Shown in pieces: positions 9,010 to 18,316 of a DNA stretch of 64,000 bases. The DNA comes from Betaproteobacteria bacterium (GTDB lineage: Bacteria > Pseudomonadota > Gammaproteobacteria > Burkholderiales > Ga0077523): contig JADJPK010000005.1 in assembly GCA_016713305.1 (NCBI GenBank), forward strand, positions 62,001 to 126,000, in the 5' to 3' direction. The notes below the pieces were generated by a model. That model was not told the origin of the DNA. It saw nothing but the letters and a program-made list of their open reading frames with translations, and did not search any database. Position 1 is the first letter of the stretch. Each line of letters begins with the position of its first letter. The position numbers were made by a program, and so were the translations under genes.

Positions 9010-10803
9010 TCAGGGTTCCAGCGCTCGGAGGCCGGCCACCCGCTCCCTCACCAGCGATTCGTAGTGCCGTTCCACCGGCCGCATGAAAAGCGCGGCGTTG
9101 CAGAGGGGCGAGACGGAAAGCTGCGCCCTCATCCCCTGACGCAGCCGTTCGAGCGCGGGAATGTCCGCCGCCAGGCGCACGCAGATGGCGACGTAGTCGT
9201 CCGCGGACCGGGCGACGAGTTCGGGAAAACCTGCCGCCTGGAGATGGCTGGTCGTGTGGTTGGAGGCGAAGCGGTGTCCGCGGAGCGTGACGACCGGAAC
9301 ACCCATCCACAGCGCATCGCATGTGGTGGCTCCCCCGGAGAAAGGCGTCGGGTCCAGCGCGATGTCCACGTCCGCATACTGCGCGAGCATGTCGGGGTGG
9401 GGCGACGCGTCGCGGAATTCGACGCGCGATCCGGCGACGCCGTGCCCGGCCAGCGCGGACGCGATCCTTTCGCGCGCGAACGCCTGATCGGCGTGCCGCC
9501 ACTTCACGAGCAATCGCGATCCGGGTACCTGCCCGAGAACGCGCGCCCAGAGTTCGAGTGTCGCCGGCCCCAGCTTGGCGAGCTTGTTGAAGGATCCGAA
9601 GGTGATGCAGCCGGTGCTCAGCGAAGGCGCCGGCGCGACGGGCGGCGCGTAGGACGGCGGCGCGTAGCACGCAAAGTCGAACGGCAGACGCAGCACCCGT
9701 TCCGAGTAGCAGTCCAGCGTGGTGTCCGGCGTGACGTTCGGGTCGCCGAGAAATGCATCCATGCCGTCGAGCCGCGTGGGACCTTCGTAGCCCAGCCAGG
9801 TGATCTGCACCGGCGCTGCCCGGGCCGCGAACACGCCCAGCCGGTGCCCGCCGGTGAATCCGTTGAGGTCGACGAGCACATGGAATTTCCGTTCGCGTGC
9901 CCAGGCCGTGAGGTCGGCGGCGGACATCCCGGACACGTCCTGCCACTGGTCCACCCGGCCTCGCATCCGCTGGCTCAATTCGTCGGTCACCGCGGCGGTG
10001 GCCAGTGCCCACACTTCGAACCGCGACCGGTCGTGGCCGGCGAGAATGCTGTCGATGAAGAACCCGGGGGCGCTCACGCGGAAGTCCGACGACACGTAGC
10101 CCACGCGAATCCGTTCCCCCGGTTTCCAGGCCGGGGACACGAAGCTTTCCTTGAGCGCGGCGGGAACGCCTTGCTCCACGCGCTCGGCCGCCATCCTCGC
10201 GAGGGCCGAAAGCTCCGGCTCCGTGGCCGTCTCCGAGAACTGGCTGACGAGAAGAAGATTGGTGGCGTAGAGGGCATCGGCGGGCGCACAGTGCGCCACC
10301 TTGCGGAACGCATCGATGGACGCCTGGGTGTGCCCCAGTTCCCACAGCACCTTGCCGAGCTGGTTGTGGACAGCGCCGGATTCCGGCGCCAGTGCGACCG
10401 CGCGTTCGAGCGCGCTCAGCGCGGCCTTCACCTCTCCGGCCGAGAATGCGGCGCCCGCCAGGAGTACCAGCACGTTCGCCTTCTCCGCCGCGGTCGGACG
10501 TCCTTGTGCCGCATGCTCGTAGGCGTCCGCGGCATGCGCGAAGCGGCCGGTCGCCGCGAGCAGATTGCCGAGGTTCTGCCAGGCATCCGGATAGTCGGGA
10601 TAGAGCGCGATGGCTTCCCGGTACGCCGACTCTGCGTCGGTCACCCGCCCCAGCGCCCGCGAGGCGACGCCCCGGATGAGCCATCCGTCCGGGCGGCTGC
10701 GCCAGGCGTCCGGTTCCCGTTCCAGCGTGGCGAGGGCGCCAGTGGCATCTCCCCGCTGATACGCGGCGAAGGCGGATTCGAGGGCGGAACTCACGGCGGT
10801 CAA
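9010..10803 (-). CDS. SPINDLY-type O-GlcNAc transferase-like protein (TPR + GT41)
   Basis: A 597-residue soluble glycosyltransferase. The N-terminal 150 residues contain about three tetratricopeptide repeats (for instance DAESAYREAIALYPDYPDAWQNLGNLL). The remainder is the GT41 catalytic region of the SPINDLY/OGT family: IRVGYVSSDFR, HVLVDLNGFTGGHRLG, ITFGSFNKLAKLGP and the C-terminal nucleotide-binding block DPTPFSGGATTCDALWMGVPVVTLRG. Bacterial members transfer a sugar to proteins or to surface structures; the acceptor is unknown here. The frame begins with TTG at 10803; GTG at 10794 is an alternative and neither has a convincing ribosome site. It lies 28 nt downstream of the DUF5672-methyltransferase gene and is probably in its operon. 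Confidence 0.9.
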   Translation of the reverse strand: MTAVSSALESAFAAYQRGDATGALATLEREPDAWRSRPDGWLIRGVASRALGRVTDAESAYREAIALYPDYPDAWQNLGNLLAATGRFAHAADAYEHAAQGRPTAAEKANVLVLLAGAAFSAGEVKAALSALERAVALAPESGAVHNQLGKVLWELGHTQASIDAFRKVAHCAPADALYATNLLLVSQFSETATEPELSALARMAAERVEQGVPAALKESFVSPAWKPGERIRVGYVSSDFRVSAPGFFIDSILAGHDRSRFEVWALATAAVTDELSQRMRGRVDQWQDVSGMSAADLTAWARERKFHVLVDLNGFTGGHRLGVFAARAAPVQITWLGYEGPTRLDGMDAFLGDPNVTPDTTLDCYSERVLRLPFDFACYAPPSYAPPVAPAPSLSTGCITFGSFNKLAKLGPATLELWARVLGQVPGSRLLVKWRHADQAFARERIASALAGHGVAGSRVEFRDASPHPDMLAQYADVDIALDPTPFSGGATTCDALWMGVPVVTLRGHRFASNHTTSHLQAAGFPELVARSADDYVAICVRLAADIPALERLRQGMRAQLSVSPLCNAALFMRPVERHYESLVRERVAGLRALEP

Positions 10804-10831
10804 GGAGACGGGGAACTCATGCCGGGCCGGC

Positions 10832-12268
10832 TCAGTACAATCCGAAGACCTGCTTGCGCTTGAGCAGGAAGCGGGTGTCGTCGATCACGCGTTCCAGCGT
10901 GGCGGCATGCTCGTCCTGCGCGGTCCGGCCGAGGCCCATGAAGTAGAGGTCGTGCACGGTGTGGTCCTCGATGAAGGCCCACGTGCGGAAGCAGCGGTCG
11001 AAGTCGATGCCCGCGAAGTCCTCCGGCGCGAGATTGCGGTAGTACTCGTCGCTGCCGTGTTCGCCGGAGGGATAGCGTTTCGTCTCGTGCTGGCGCCGTC
11101 CGTGCCCCGCGCAGCTCACGAACATGAGACCCGCGGACTTCATCACCCGCATGGCGTTGAGGAACGCGTCCCGCCATTGCGGCAGGTGCTCCAGCGATTC
11201 GCAGCTCACGATCGTGTCGAAGCTCTGGCCGGTGGCGGGATACGATTCCATGGCGTCCGCGTTGGCGGCGGCCGAGCTGTTGGGCGTCACGATGCGGCAC
11301 TGATCGAACCACTCCTGGGTGGCCGCGGTGGCGCCGGGCCGACCGATCTCCAGCACCTGCCGGTGGCGGAAGTAGTCGGGGAGCTGCCGCTTGAGCAGCC
11401 CCAGCATGAAGCGCTGCTCCGAACGCGCCTTGTAGTCGTGCGGCTTCAGGCGGTCGCGGATGCCTGCGAGGATGTCGAGCAGTTCCGTGTCGCCGGGACG
11501 TTCCACCAGCGCGGCGCCCGCCACCTTCGCCGCCTCGTCCACGCGTTCGGCGGAGTACAGGTGCCGGGCAAGCCAGGTCACTTCCGGGGCCTTGAGCGCG
11601 GGCCGGGAGACGGTGCGCAGGAACAGGTCGATATCCCGGTCGTTCCAGTACATCCACAGGTTCTGCGGCCCGTGGAACCCGAACGTCGGCTTGCCATCGC
11701 GGACGGTCTCGTGGGAGAACCGGCTGGCGAGATCGACCGGCGCGAAGCGGATGCCGAAATCGGACTGCAGGCGCTCGCGGAAGTGCACGCAGATCGCCTG
11801 GTCCTCGTGGACGATCGCGTCCTCGGGAAACGACGGGTCCAGCAGGGCGTCCATCAGCTTTCGCGACCGCAGCGAGAAGCCGCCGTTGCCGACCGGTTCC
11901 GGGCTGAGATCCGGCGGCCAGGGCGCGCCGATGTAGTCGCAGTCCAGAAACTTCGGATCCCACGCGTCCGGCCGCACCACGTAACCGTCCCACTGCATCA
12001 CGAGAATGTGGCTCGTGTGCACGTGGGCGGGCATGAACTTCACCAGGAAGCGCGAATAGTCCCGCTTGCTGCGGATCTCCGGAATCCGGATCACCTCGAT
12101 GCCTTCGGGTGCCTCGACGTCCTTGGACGTGAAGAACAGGGCGCGGGAGAACTCGCACGCCTCCCGCGACCGCTGCATGGCCTGCAGCGCGAGCGGAACG
12201 TTCACGCAGTCGATGCAGCACAGCGTCACCTGATCCAGCGCGGGTCGGGCGGACAAGGACACCCCCAT
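10832..12268 (-). CDS. DUF5672-like N-terminal domain fused to a methyltransferase-like domain
   Basis: A 478-residue two-part protein. Residues 1 to about 230 resemble DUF5672, a glycosyltransferase-like family (TLCCIDCVNVPLALQAM, MQWDGYVVRPDAWDPKF, DYIGAPWP, VGNGGFSLRSRKLM, HEDQAICV). A short helical linker with TPR-like periodicity follows. Residues from about 290 form a class I methyltransferase-like segment: VLEIGRPGATAATQEWF, then SFDTIVSCESLEHLPQW and GLMFVSCAG. The glycine-rich SAM loop is degenerate (EIGRPGATA in place of ExGxGxG), so activity is uncertain. A GC hairpin (GGGGCCC/GGGCCCC, 12278-12299) lies just upstream of the ATG. With the GT41 gene behind it, the pair probably modifies a surface glycan or protein; this is inference. 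Confidence 0.82.
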   Translation of the reverse strand: MGVSLSARPALDQVTLCCIDCVNVPLALQAMQRSREACEFSRALFFTSKDVEAPEGIEVIRIPEIRSKRDYSRFLVKFMPAHVHTSHILVMQWDGYVVRPDAWDPKFLDCDYIGAPWPPDLSPEPVGNGGFSLRSRKLMDALLDPSFPEDAIVHEDQAICVHFRERLQSDFGIRFAPVDLASRFSHETVRDGKPTFGFHGPQNLWMYWNDRDIDLFLRTVSRPALKAPEVTWLARHLYSAERVDEAAKVAGAALVERPGDTELLDILAGIRDRLKPHDYKARSEQRFMLGLLKRQLPDYFRHRQVLEIGRPGATAATQEWFDQCRIVTPNSSAAANADAMESYPATGQSFDTIVSCESLEHLPQWRDAFLNAMRVMKSAGLMFVSCAGHGRRQHETKRYPSGEHGSDEYYRNLAPEDFAGIDFDRCFRTWAFIEDHTVHDLYFMGLGRTAQDEHAATLERVIDDTRFLLKRKQVFGLY

Positions 12269-12430
12269 TCGGTTGAAGGGGCCCCCGATGCAGGGCCCCG
12301 GACGGGGGGATTAACGGCGTTGCCGACCGGGGATTTAGGGAGGGTCTGAAATCAATCAGTGCTTCGCCAGGCCGGCCCGGGATTCGGAACGCCGCGGGTC
12401 AGTTGGGCGGACGCAATGGCGGCCGGCGCA

Positions 12431-13230
12431 TCAGGGCGTGCCGAACAGCCCCGGCCTGCGGCGGTAGGACCACACCAGCATGAAGATGCCGCCCAGGACC
12501 ATGGGCAGAGAAAGCCACTGACCCATCGTGAAGCCCATGGCGAGAAAGCCGAGGAAGCTGTCCGGTTCGCGGGTGAACTCCACGGCGAAGCGCAGGCAGC
12601 CATAGCCGATCAGGAACACGGCCGACACCGCTCCGAGCGGCCGGCGGCGAGAGGAGAAGATCCAGAGGATGGCGAACAGCACCAGGCCTTCGAGCGCGGC
12701 TTCGTAGAGCTGCGACGGGTGGCGCGGCAGGTCGTCGACGTTGGGAAAGACGACGGCCCAGGGCACGGTTGCCGGACGTCCCCAGAGCTCCGCATTGATG
12801 AAGTTGCCGATCCGGCCGAAGCCCAGGCCTGCAGGCACGAGGGGAGCGATGAAGTCCGTCACCGAGAACCAGTGCTTGTGCCGGCGCCCTGCGAACAGGG
12901 CCATGGCGATGATCACGCCCAGGAAGCCCCCGTGGAAGGACATGCCGCCTTCCCACCAAAGAAGATCCGCAGAGGTTCCTGCAGATAGTCGGCGAACTTG
13001 TAGAACAGCACGTACCCCAGGCGCCCGCCCAGGACCACGCCGATCACGGCGAAGAACAGCAGGTCGTCGACGTCGCGGTGCGTCCAGCCCAGGTCGGGAC
13101 GGGTTCTGGCGCGGTACCGGCCCAGGAGCAGGCCGGTGACGAAGCCGGCGAGATACATGAGCCCGTACCAGCGCACGGCGACGGGGCCCAGCTTGAGCGC
13201 GATGGGATCGAACTGCGGATGGACGAACAT
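12431..13230 (-). CDS. lgt: Lgt, prolipoprotein diacylglyceryl transferase, interrupted by one frameshift
   Basis: Inner-membrane enzyme that moves diacylglycerol from phosphatidylglycerol to the lipobox cysteine, the first step of lipoprotein maturation. The N-terminal part is in one frame (MFVHPQFDPIALKLGPVAVRWYG, DDLLFFAVIGVVLGGRLGYVLFY) and the rest in the next (WEGGMSFHGGFLGVI, GFGRIGNFINAELWGRP, RHPSQLYEAALEG, RFAVEFTREPD). The switch lies at about 12952-12962, where LRIFF should continue into WEGGMSFHGG; one missing base explains it. With the base restored the protein is 266 residues, the normal length, and the family signature including HGG and GRIGNFIN is complete. Lgt is essential in most Gram-negatives, so a sequence error is likelier than a dead gene. 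Confidence 0.9.
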
Positions 13231-13313
13231 GCGGGACCCGGATCTGAGGAGCGCGGATTATACGGGCGCGAGGCTGCGCGGACGCGATCCGCGACAGGTC
13301 TCCCATGCCGGCG

Positions 13314-14009
13314 TCACGGCACGTCGGCGGCGCTCATCCGGGCGAGGATGATTCCCGTCTTGCGGTCCAGGTGGGGCGTGGAACGGTGCCTGTCGTAGAA
13401 GCGCGGGTTGGGAACCATGGCGGCCAGCCGTGCCGACTGCTCGGGGCCCAGGTTCGCCGCGCTGGTCCGGTAGTAGTACCGCGCGGCGGCCTCCGCGCCG
13501 AACACGCCGTTGCCCCACTCGATCACGTTGAGATAGATCTCGAGGATGCGCCGCTTGTCCATCACGGTCTCCAGCATCACCGTGATGACGGCTTCCTGCA
13601 GCTTGCGCCAGGGCGTGCGCTTGGACGACAGGAACAGATTCTTGGCGAGCTGCTGGCTGATGGTGGATCCGCCCGAGACGATCTTTCCCTTCTTGAGATT
13701 CTTCTCGTAGGCCTTCTGCAGGGCATCCCAGTCGAAGCCGTCGTGATCGAGGAACTTGCCGTCCTCCGCGGCCACGATGGCGCGCTTGAGGTTGCGCGAG
13801 ATCCGGTCGTACGGAACCCAGCGGTGGCGCAGTTCCGCGTCCGGGTTCTTCTCCTGCAGGATCTCGAGACGGTCTTCCATGAACGCGGACGTGGACGGGT
13901 TGAACCAGATCCACCAGACCACGTGACCGAAGATCCAGATCTGATAAACGAAGAGCAGGACGGCGAAGACCGCCAGCGCGCGCCAGGCGAGCCGCAGGGC
14001 CGTCTTCAT
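13314..14009 (-). CDS. mtgA: MtgA, monofunctional peptidoglycan transglycosylase
   Basis: Glycosyltransferase family 51 enzyme that polymerises lipid II into glycan strands at the periplasmic face. The 231-residue product has one N-terminal membrane segment (LAVFAVLLFVYQIWIF) and the GT51 motifs in order: AIVAAEDGKFLDHDGFD with the catalytic Glu of EDxxFxxHxG type, GGSTISQQLAKNLFL, KLQEAVITVMLE and EIYLNVIEWGNGVFG. No transpeptidase domain is attached. ATG 14009 was chosen because the longer frame upstream overlaps aroE; the aroE stop lies 4 nt before this start, so the two are translationally linked. Confidence 0.96.
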   Translation of the reverse strand: MKTALRLAWRALAVFAVLLFVYQIWIFGHVVWWIWFNPSTSAFMEDRLEILQEKNPDAELRHRWVPYDRISRNLKRAIVAAEDGKFLDHDGFDWDALQKAYEKNLKKGKIVSGGSTISQQLAKNLFLSSKRTPWRKLQEAVITVMLETVMDKRRILEIYLNVIEWGNGVFGAEAAARYYYRTSAANLGPEQSARLAAMVPNPRFYDRHRSTPHLDRKTGIILARMSAADVP

Positions 14010-14013
14010 GGGA

Positions 14014-14829
14014 TCAACCCCTGCGCAGCATCGCGAGCACGGGGGCCGTCTCCGGCCGCACGCCGCGCCACAGGTGGAAGGATTCCGCGGCCTGTTCCAC
14101 GAGCATGCCCAATCCATCCGCCCGGCGTGTCACGCCCGCCGCGGCCGCGTGCGCAAGGAACGGCGTGTCGCCCTTGCCGTACATCATCTCGTATGCGACT
14201 GCGCCGGGCGCGTAGAGCCCATCCGGAAGATCCGGCGCTTCGCCGCCGATGGCGGCCGACGTCGCGTTGATCACCACGTCGAACGCCCGGCCCGCAAGCG
14301 CATCCATCCCGCAACCCTCCACGGGACCGCGGCTGCCGAACTTCTGCTGCAGCGAAAGCGCCTTCCCGGCCGTCCGGTTGGCGATCACGAGGCCTGCGGG
14401 CGCCTGGCCCAGCAGCGGCAGGACGACGCCCTGAGCGGCGCCACCCGCACCCAGCAGCAGGATGCGCGCGCCGGCGAGCTTCACGCCCAGGTTCCGCGCG
14501 AGATCGTTCACCAGCCCCGCGCCGTCGGTGTTGTCGCCCAGCACGCCGTCCGCATCGAACCGCAGCGTGTTCACGGCGCCTGCCGCCTGCGCGCGCTCGG
14601 TCCGCCGGCCGGCGTACTCGAACGCATCGAGCTTGAACGGCAGCGTGACGTTGAGTCCGCATCCGCCTTCGCGGCGGAACGACTCGACGGTCTCGCGAAA
14701 CTGCCCCAGCGGACCGAGAAGGCGCTCGTACACGATGTCCTGGCCGGTCTGCCGGGCGAACTCGGCGTGGATGAGCGGAGACTTGCTGTGGGCGATGGGA
14801 TTGCCGATGACGGCGTAGCGGTCGGTCAT
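14014..14829 (-). CDS. aroE: AroE, shikimate dehydrogenase
   Basis: NADPH-dependent reduction of 3-dehydroshikimate in the aromatic amino acid pathway. The 271-residue protein shows the substrate-site segment VIGNPIAHSKSPLIH at residues 7-21, the NVTLPFK motif with the catalytic lysine, NTDGAG, the Rossmann loop LLGAGGAAQGV and the closing ADGLGMLVEQA. The nucleotide-specificity loop reads IANRTAGKA, with the Asn-Arg-Thr typical of NADP use. The start codon overlaps the stop of tonB in an ATGA junction, and mtgA begins 4 nt after its stop. Confidence 0.97.
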   Translation of the reverse strand: MTDRYAVIGNPIAHSKSPLIHAEFARQTGQDIVYERLLGPLGQFRETVESFRREGGCGLNVTLPFKLDAFEYAGRRTERAQAAGAVNTLRFDADGVLGDNTDGAGLVNDLARNLGVKLAGARILLLGAGGAAQGVVLPLLGQAPAGLVIANRTAGKALSLQQKFGSRGPVEGCGMDALAGRAFDVVINATSAAIGGEAPDLPDGLYAPGAVAYEMMYGKGDTPFLAHAAAAGVTRRADGLGMLVEQAAESFHLWRGVRPETAPVLAMLRRG

Positions 14830-15746
14830 TCGGTCACCAGTTCGTCGGTTCGGGTGAAGGCCCAGTTGCGGGTGATGCTGAGGATGTCGTACTGGCGGCG
14901 GATGGCGGGAGGAAACGGGGCGAATGGCGAGGAAAGCTCCACGATGCGCCGCGCTGCGCGGTCGAGCACGGGAGAGCCCGACGAGCGGTCGATGTCGACC
15001 TTCTCGACCGAGCCGTCGGAACGGATCGACACGGTGATCAGCAATGTCGCGTACAGGCCGCGCCGGCGCGCCTCCTCCGGAAAATTGTGGGTGCCGATGC
15101 GCTCGATCTTCTGCCGCCAGTCGTCCACGTACTGCGCATACACGACGCCTTCCGTGCGGGCGCCGATGAACTTGCGCTTGGGCAGCTTCTGGTACTGGTC
15201 CCATTCCCGGGCGATCTGCGCTTCCAGCCGCGCGATCTTCGTGTTTGCCTGCACGGACTCTGCCTTGGTCACGGCGTCGCTCCGCTCCTCCAGTGGCGCG
15301 GGACTGTCCTGCCGCGAGTCGACGGGCGTCAGCGACTTCGACTGGGTCAGCAACCGCTTCATTTCGGCTTCGAGGTTCGCCACGCGCTGGGTCGCCAGCG
15401 TGACCTCGTCGGTATCCGTCTCGTCCGGCACGACAGGGAGGTTGCTCTTCGCCCGGCGGTTCGCTTCCGTGTTGCCCCCGCCGTCGAGATTCGCCTGGGC
15501 CATGGCATCGGCCCGGTTCGGCTTGCGGATCGACTTGCTGTTGACCAGCACCACCTCCAGAGGCGGCGTCACGTTCTCCAGCAGCCTGGCGTCGGGCGGG
15601 ATGAATTTCACTACCAGCACGACGCAATGCACGGCGAGCGACAGCGCGATGGCGATGGGCAGCAGATGGCTGCGGGCGCGTTCGGGCAGGGTGTAGCGCG
15701 GGGGGACGACGGCTGCCGGGGAAGGCGCGAGAACGGTCGTGTTCAA
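14826..15746 (-). CDS. tonB: Energy transducer TonB-family protein
   Basis: A 306-residue periplasm-spanning protein anchored by one N-terminal membrane helix (HLLPIAIALSLAVHCVVLVV). The middle contains a coiled-coil prone stretch (LATQRVANLEAEMKRLL and IARLEAQIAREWDQY). The C-terminal domain (about 215-300) is TonB-like: FPEEARRRGLYATLLITVSIRSDGSVEKV and the VLDRAARRIVELSSPFAPFP block. It lacks the long Pro/Lys-rich spacer of classical TonB, and no exbB/exbD is nearby, so it may be a TonB paralogue with a dedicated or structural role. The only start matching the membrane anchor is TTG 15746. The gene order RNB - tonB - aroE - mtgA recurs in betaproteobacteria. Confidence 0.88.
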   Translation of the reverse strand: MNTTVLAPSPAAVVPPRYTLPERARSHLLPIAIALSLAVHCVVLVVKFIPPDARLLENVTPPLEVVLVNSKSIRKPNRADAMAQANLDGGGNTEANRRAKSNLPVVPDETDTDEVTLATQRVANLEAEMKRLLTQSKSLTPVDSRQDSPAPLEERSDAVTKAESVQANTKIARLEAQIAREWDQYQKLPKRKFIGARTEGVVYAQYVDDWRQKIERIGTHNFPEEARRRGLYATLLITVSIRSDGSVEKVDIDRSSGSPVLDRAARRIVELSSPFAPFPPAIRRQYDILSITRNWAFTRTDELVTE

Positions 15747-15809
15747 TTCGGAAGGGCCGCGGGCATTCGCGCGGCGAATTCTATCGGTCCCTCCGCGGCG
15801 GTCATAGGG

Positions 15810-17648
15810 TCATGCCCGCCCGGCGAACCGGCAGTCGAGTTCCAGCCCCAGCAGATCGATATCCGCGATGTCCACTTCCACCCGCTGACCCGGCGCGGCC
15901 TCGGGCGGCAGGGAGGGGGTGCGGGCGAAGAGCGGAATGCGCTCGAGGCGCACGAGGCTCTCGCGCAGGACCACGGCGCCGGTGCGCGTGACGCCTTCCT
16001 GCAGCAGCCAGCGCAGACACCAGTAGCGTTCCATCACCCTCTGGAAGTCGGCATAGGCCTCGTAGGCCGCCTCGAAGTCGCGCATGGCGATCACCATGGC
16101 GTCGGAGTCCTCGTCGTAGGGCACCGGCTCGTTCAGCGCCGTGGCGATGATCTGCCGCTGGTTGAGCAGATCCACGTAGCGCCGCAGGGGAGAACTGGAC
16201 CACGCGTACTGTTCCACCCCGAGACCCTCGTGCGGACCGGCCTGCAGCGACATGCGCACCTTGCCACCGCCCTGAACGCGGTAGATGCCCGGCACTCCAT
16301 ACTCCACCAGGTGCTTGCCCCACTCGGCATTGGCCAGGATCATCAGTTCGGCCACGACCTTGTCCACCGGCGCGCCGCGCCGGCGCTCCACGATGCGGAT
16401 GCGGTCGTCGTCGACGTAGAAGCTGTAGTCCTGCCGTTCCTGGACCGTGTCGGCCTTGCCGCGCGCGACCTCCAGCGACCGCGCGAACCGGTGCAGCAGT
16501 GCGAGTTCCTGCCCGAACGGAAACTCCAGGCGGCCCTCCGCGAGCGTGGTCTCGTTGAACAGCGCCTCGAGCGTGTCGTGGCGCAGGTTGGCCTTGATGG
16601 GCACCCGTTCCACCCGGGTCTCGAAGCCGATGGGCTGCAGATCGTCGTCGAGGAACGCGTAAAGGGACACCGCGGGACGCTCCCCGCCTTCCGCGAGCGT
16701 AAACCGGTCGATCACGTCGTCGGGAAGCATGGTGATCTTTCGACCCGGCATGTACACGGTCGACAGCCGGCGGGCCGCGATCGCATCCACGTCGCTTCCC
16801 GGGGCGATCCCGAGCGCTGGCGCCGCGATGTGGATGCCGATGCGCCACCCGCCCGAAGGCAGCGGCGCCACCGAGAAGGCGTCGTCGATTTCCGTCGTCG
16901 TCGAATCGTCGATGCTGAAGGCCTCGACGTCGGCAACGGCCAGTTCGGGCAGCGCGGGCGCGGCGGAGAGGTTGCCGAAGCCGGTCCCCTTGGGGAAGTT
17001 CGCGCGCAGGAAGCGGTTCAGGTGGTAGTCGCAACTGGACGGGATCGCGCCGCACTTCTCGAGCAGATGCACCGCCGTGAGTCCCGTGGCCGCCGCTGCC
17101 GCTTCGAGCGCCTTGACCTCGATGGTGTTCCGGTCCGGTTCGTAGAGCAGTTCCGGCAGCTTCGGCCGGAACTCCTCGGGCAATTCGAACCGTGAGAGTT
17201 TCTCGGTGAACTCGGTCTGCTGCAGCGCCTGCAGGCGCTTGCGTTCCACGCTGGCCAGTGCGGCCTTGAGGGCATCCTCCGGTGCCGCCCGGTAGCGGCC
17301 CTTGCCCTTCTTGTAGAAGTGCATGGGCGAGCCGTGCAGGCGCAGCAGCAGCCCGGCGGCCTCCTCGGCCTTGGGTTCGTGGCCGAAGTAATCGCGGCCC
17401 AGAGCCAGGAACTCGAACTCCTCGTCGGGCGCGACTTCCCAGAGGAAGCCGGGATCGATGTCCGCCGCGACGGCCTGCGCGGCATCCAGGAACTGCAGGA
17501 CATTGGCGGTGGTGAAGCGCAGCAGGACCGCGTTGGCCTTCACCTTGCTGCGCTTGCCGTGCGCCGTTTCGACCTGCAGGAAGGTGTTGTTGTCGACGAG
17601 GACGGTCCCGGCCTTGAAGCCGCCGTCCTCTTCGTAGAAGACATTCAC
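15810..17648 (-). CDS. RNB-domain exoribonuclease (RNase II/R family)
   Basis: A 612-residue 3'-5' exoribonuclease. The RNB catalytic domain spans about 235-530: AFSIDDSTTTEIDDAFSVA carries the clustered aspartates that bind magnesium, followed by YMPGRKITMLPDDVI and the later RRYVDLLNQRQI block. The N-terminal 200 residues are divergent (SH3-like start VFYEEDGGFKAGTVLVDNN), and a short C-terminal part resembles an S1-type barrel (GQRVEVDIADIDLLGLEL). It is shorter than RNase R (about 800) and resembles the compact 'ribonuclease catalytic domain' proteins of betaproteobacteria. The start is GTG 17648. It lies 63 nt upstream of tonB. Confidence 0.9.
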   Translation of the reverse strand: MNVFYEEDGGFKAGTVLVDNNTFLQVETAHGKRSKVKANAVLLRFTTANVLQFLDAAQAVAADIDPGFLWEVAPDEEFEFLALGRDYFGHEPKAEEAAGLLLRLHGSPMHFYKKGKGRYRAAPEDALKAALASVERKRLQALQQTEFTEKLSRFELPEEFRPKLPELLYEPDRNTIEVKALEAAAAATGLTAVHLLEKCGAIPSSCDYHLNRFLRANFPKGTGFGNLSAAPALPELAVADVEAFSIDDSTTTEIDDAFSVAPLPSGGWRIGIHIAAPALGIAPGSDVDAIAARRLSTVYMPGRKITMLPDDVIDRFTLAEGGERPAVSLYAFLDDDLQPIGFETRVERVPIKANLRHDTLEALFNETTLAEGRLEFPFGQELALLHRFARSLEVARGKADTVQERQDYSFYVDDDRIRIVERRRGAPVDKVVAELMILANAEWGKHLVEYGVPGIYRVQGGGKVRMSLQAGPHEGLGVEQYAWSSSPLRRYVDLLNQRQIIATALNEPVPYDEDSDAMVIAMRDFEAAYEAYADFQRVMERYWCLRWLLQEGVTRTGAVVLRESLVRLERIPLFARTPSLPPEAAPGQRVEVDIADIDLLGLELDCRFAGRA

Positions 17649-17725
17649 GTGAAGCCTGTACCGAGTTGGAGTGCCGCGGGCGCCGCGGCGCTCCGGTCCG
17701 GACCAGCGCCGGAAGGGGAGCGCGA

Positions 17726-18316
17726 TTATACCGGCCGGTCCGCCCCGATCCGGGCGTCGCCGAAGCGCGCGACGTCGTCGATGTAGCGCTCGAACTCGGG
17801 GAATCCGTGGTCGGAGCCCTGCACGACGATGTGCGGCGACCCGGCGTAGTGCGCCGTGGAGATGCGGTAGTCCAGCAGGTCGTCGCCGGTGGTCACGACC
17901 AGCAGATAGCGCTCGGGACGCGTGGGGCGTGCGACGTGGTACGCCCCCATCTGCGCCAGGTGCTCGCGGGTGAGCTCGTACCGTTCACCGGAATAGAGAT
18001 TCGTCTGGGGACCGAGAAACGCCTCCAGGCCGATGTGCGGCGTGATGGCGGGGTTCACGAGAACGGCCCTGCAACCGTGCTGCTCCGCGAGCCAGGTGGC
18101 GTAGAACCCCCCCAGCGAACTGCCCACCAGCACCACCGAGGCGGGGTCCGCGCCATGCACGAGGGCCTCGAGCTGATGCATGGCTTCCCGGGGCCAGTGC
18201 GACAGGGCGGGGCAGTGGAACTCCCCGCCGCGGCCACGGCTTTCCAGCCAGGCGTGCAGCTGGCGCGACTTCACCGAAGCCGGCGAACTGTTGAATCCGT
18301 GGACGTAGAGGTACAT
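17726..18316 (-). CDS. YqiA/YcfP-like esterase (alpha/beta hydrolase)
   Basis: A 196-residue small alpha/beta hydrolase. It begins MYLYVHGFNSSPASVKS, the typical start of the YqiA group with the oxyanion loop HGFNSSP. The nucleophile elbow is GSSLGGFYATWLAE, the acid lies in VTTGDDLLDY and the histidine in GSDHGF. ATG 18316 is preceded by AGGGAGATG, a good ribosome site; the longer frame up to 18403 was rejected on that basis. Substrate unknown. It is divergent from the acetamidase gene that starts at 18524, and the 207-nt gap between them must hold both promoters. Confidence 0.92.
   Translation of the reverse strand: MYLYVHGFNSSPASVKSRQLHAWLESRGRGGEFHCPALSHWPREAMHQLEALVHGADPASVVLVGSSLGGFYATWLAEQHGCRAVLVNPAITPHIGLEAFLGPQTNLYSGERYELTREHLAQMGAYHVARPTRPERYLLVVTTGDDLLDYRISTAHYAGSPHIVVQGSDHGFPEFERYIDDVARFGDARIGADRPV

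Noticed and set aside
11000..12349. Long plus-strand frame opposite the DUF5672-methyltransferase gene
   Set aside because: Compositionally biased antisense shadow with no motif.
12952..12962. Programmed ribosomal frameshift in lgt
   Set aside because: No slippery heptamer with downstream structure, and Lgt is not known to use one; a single-base error is simpler.
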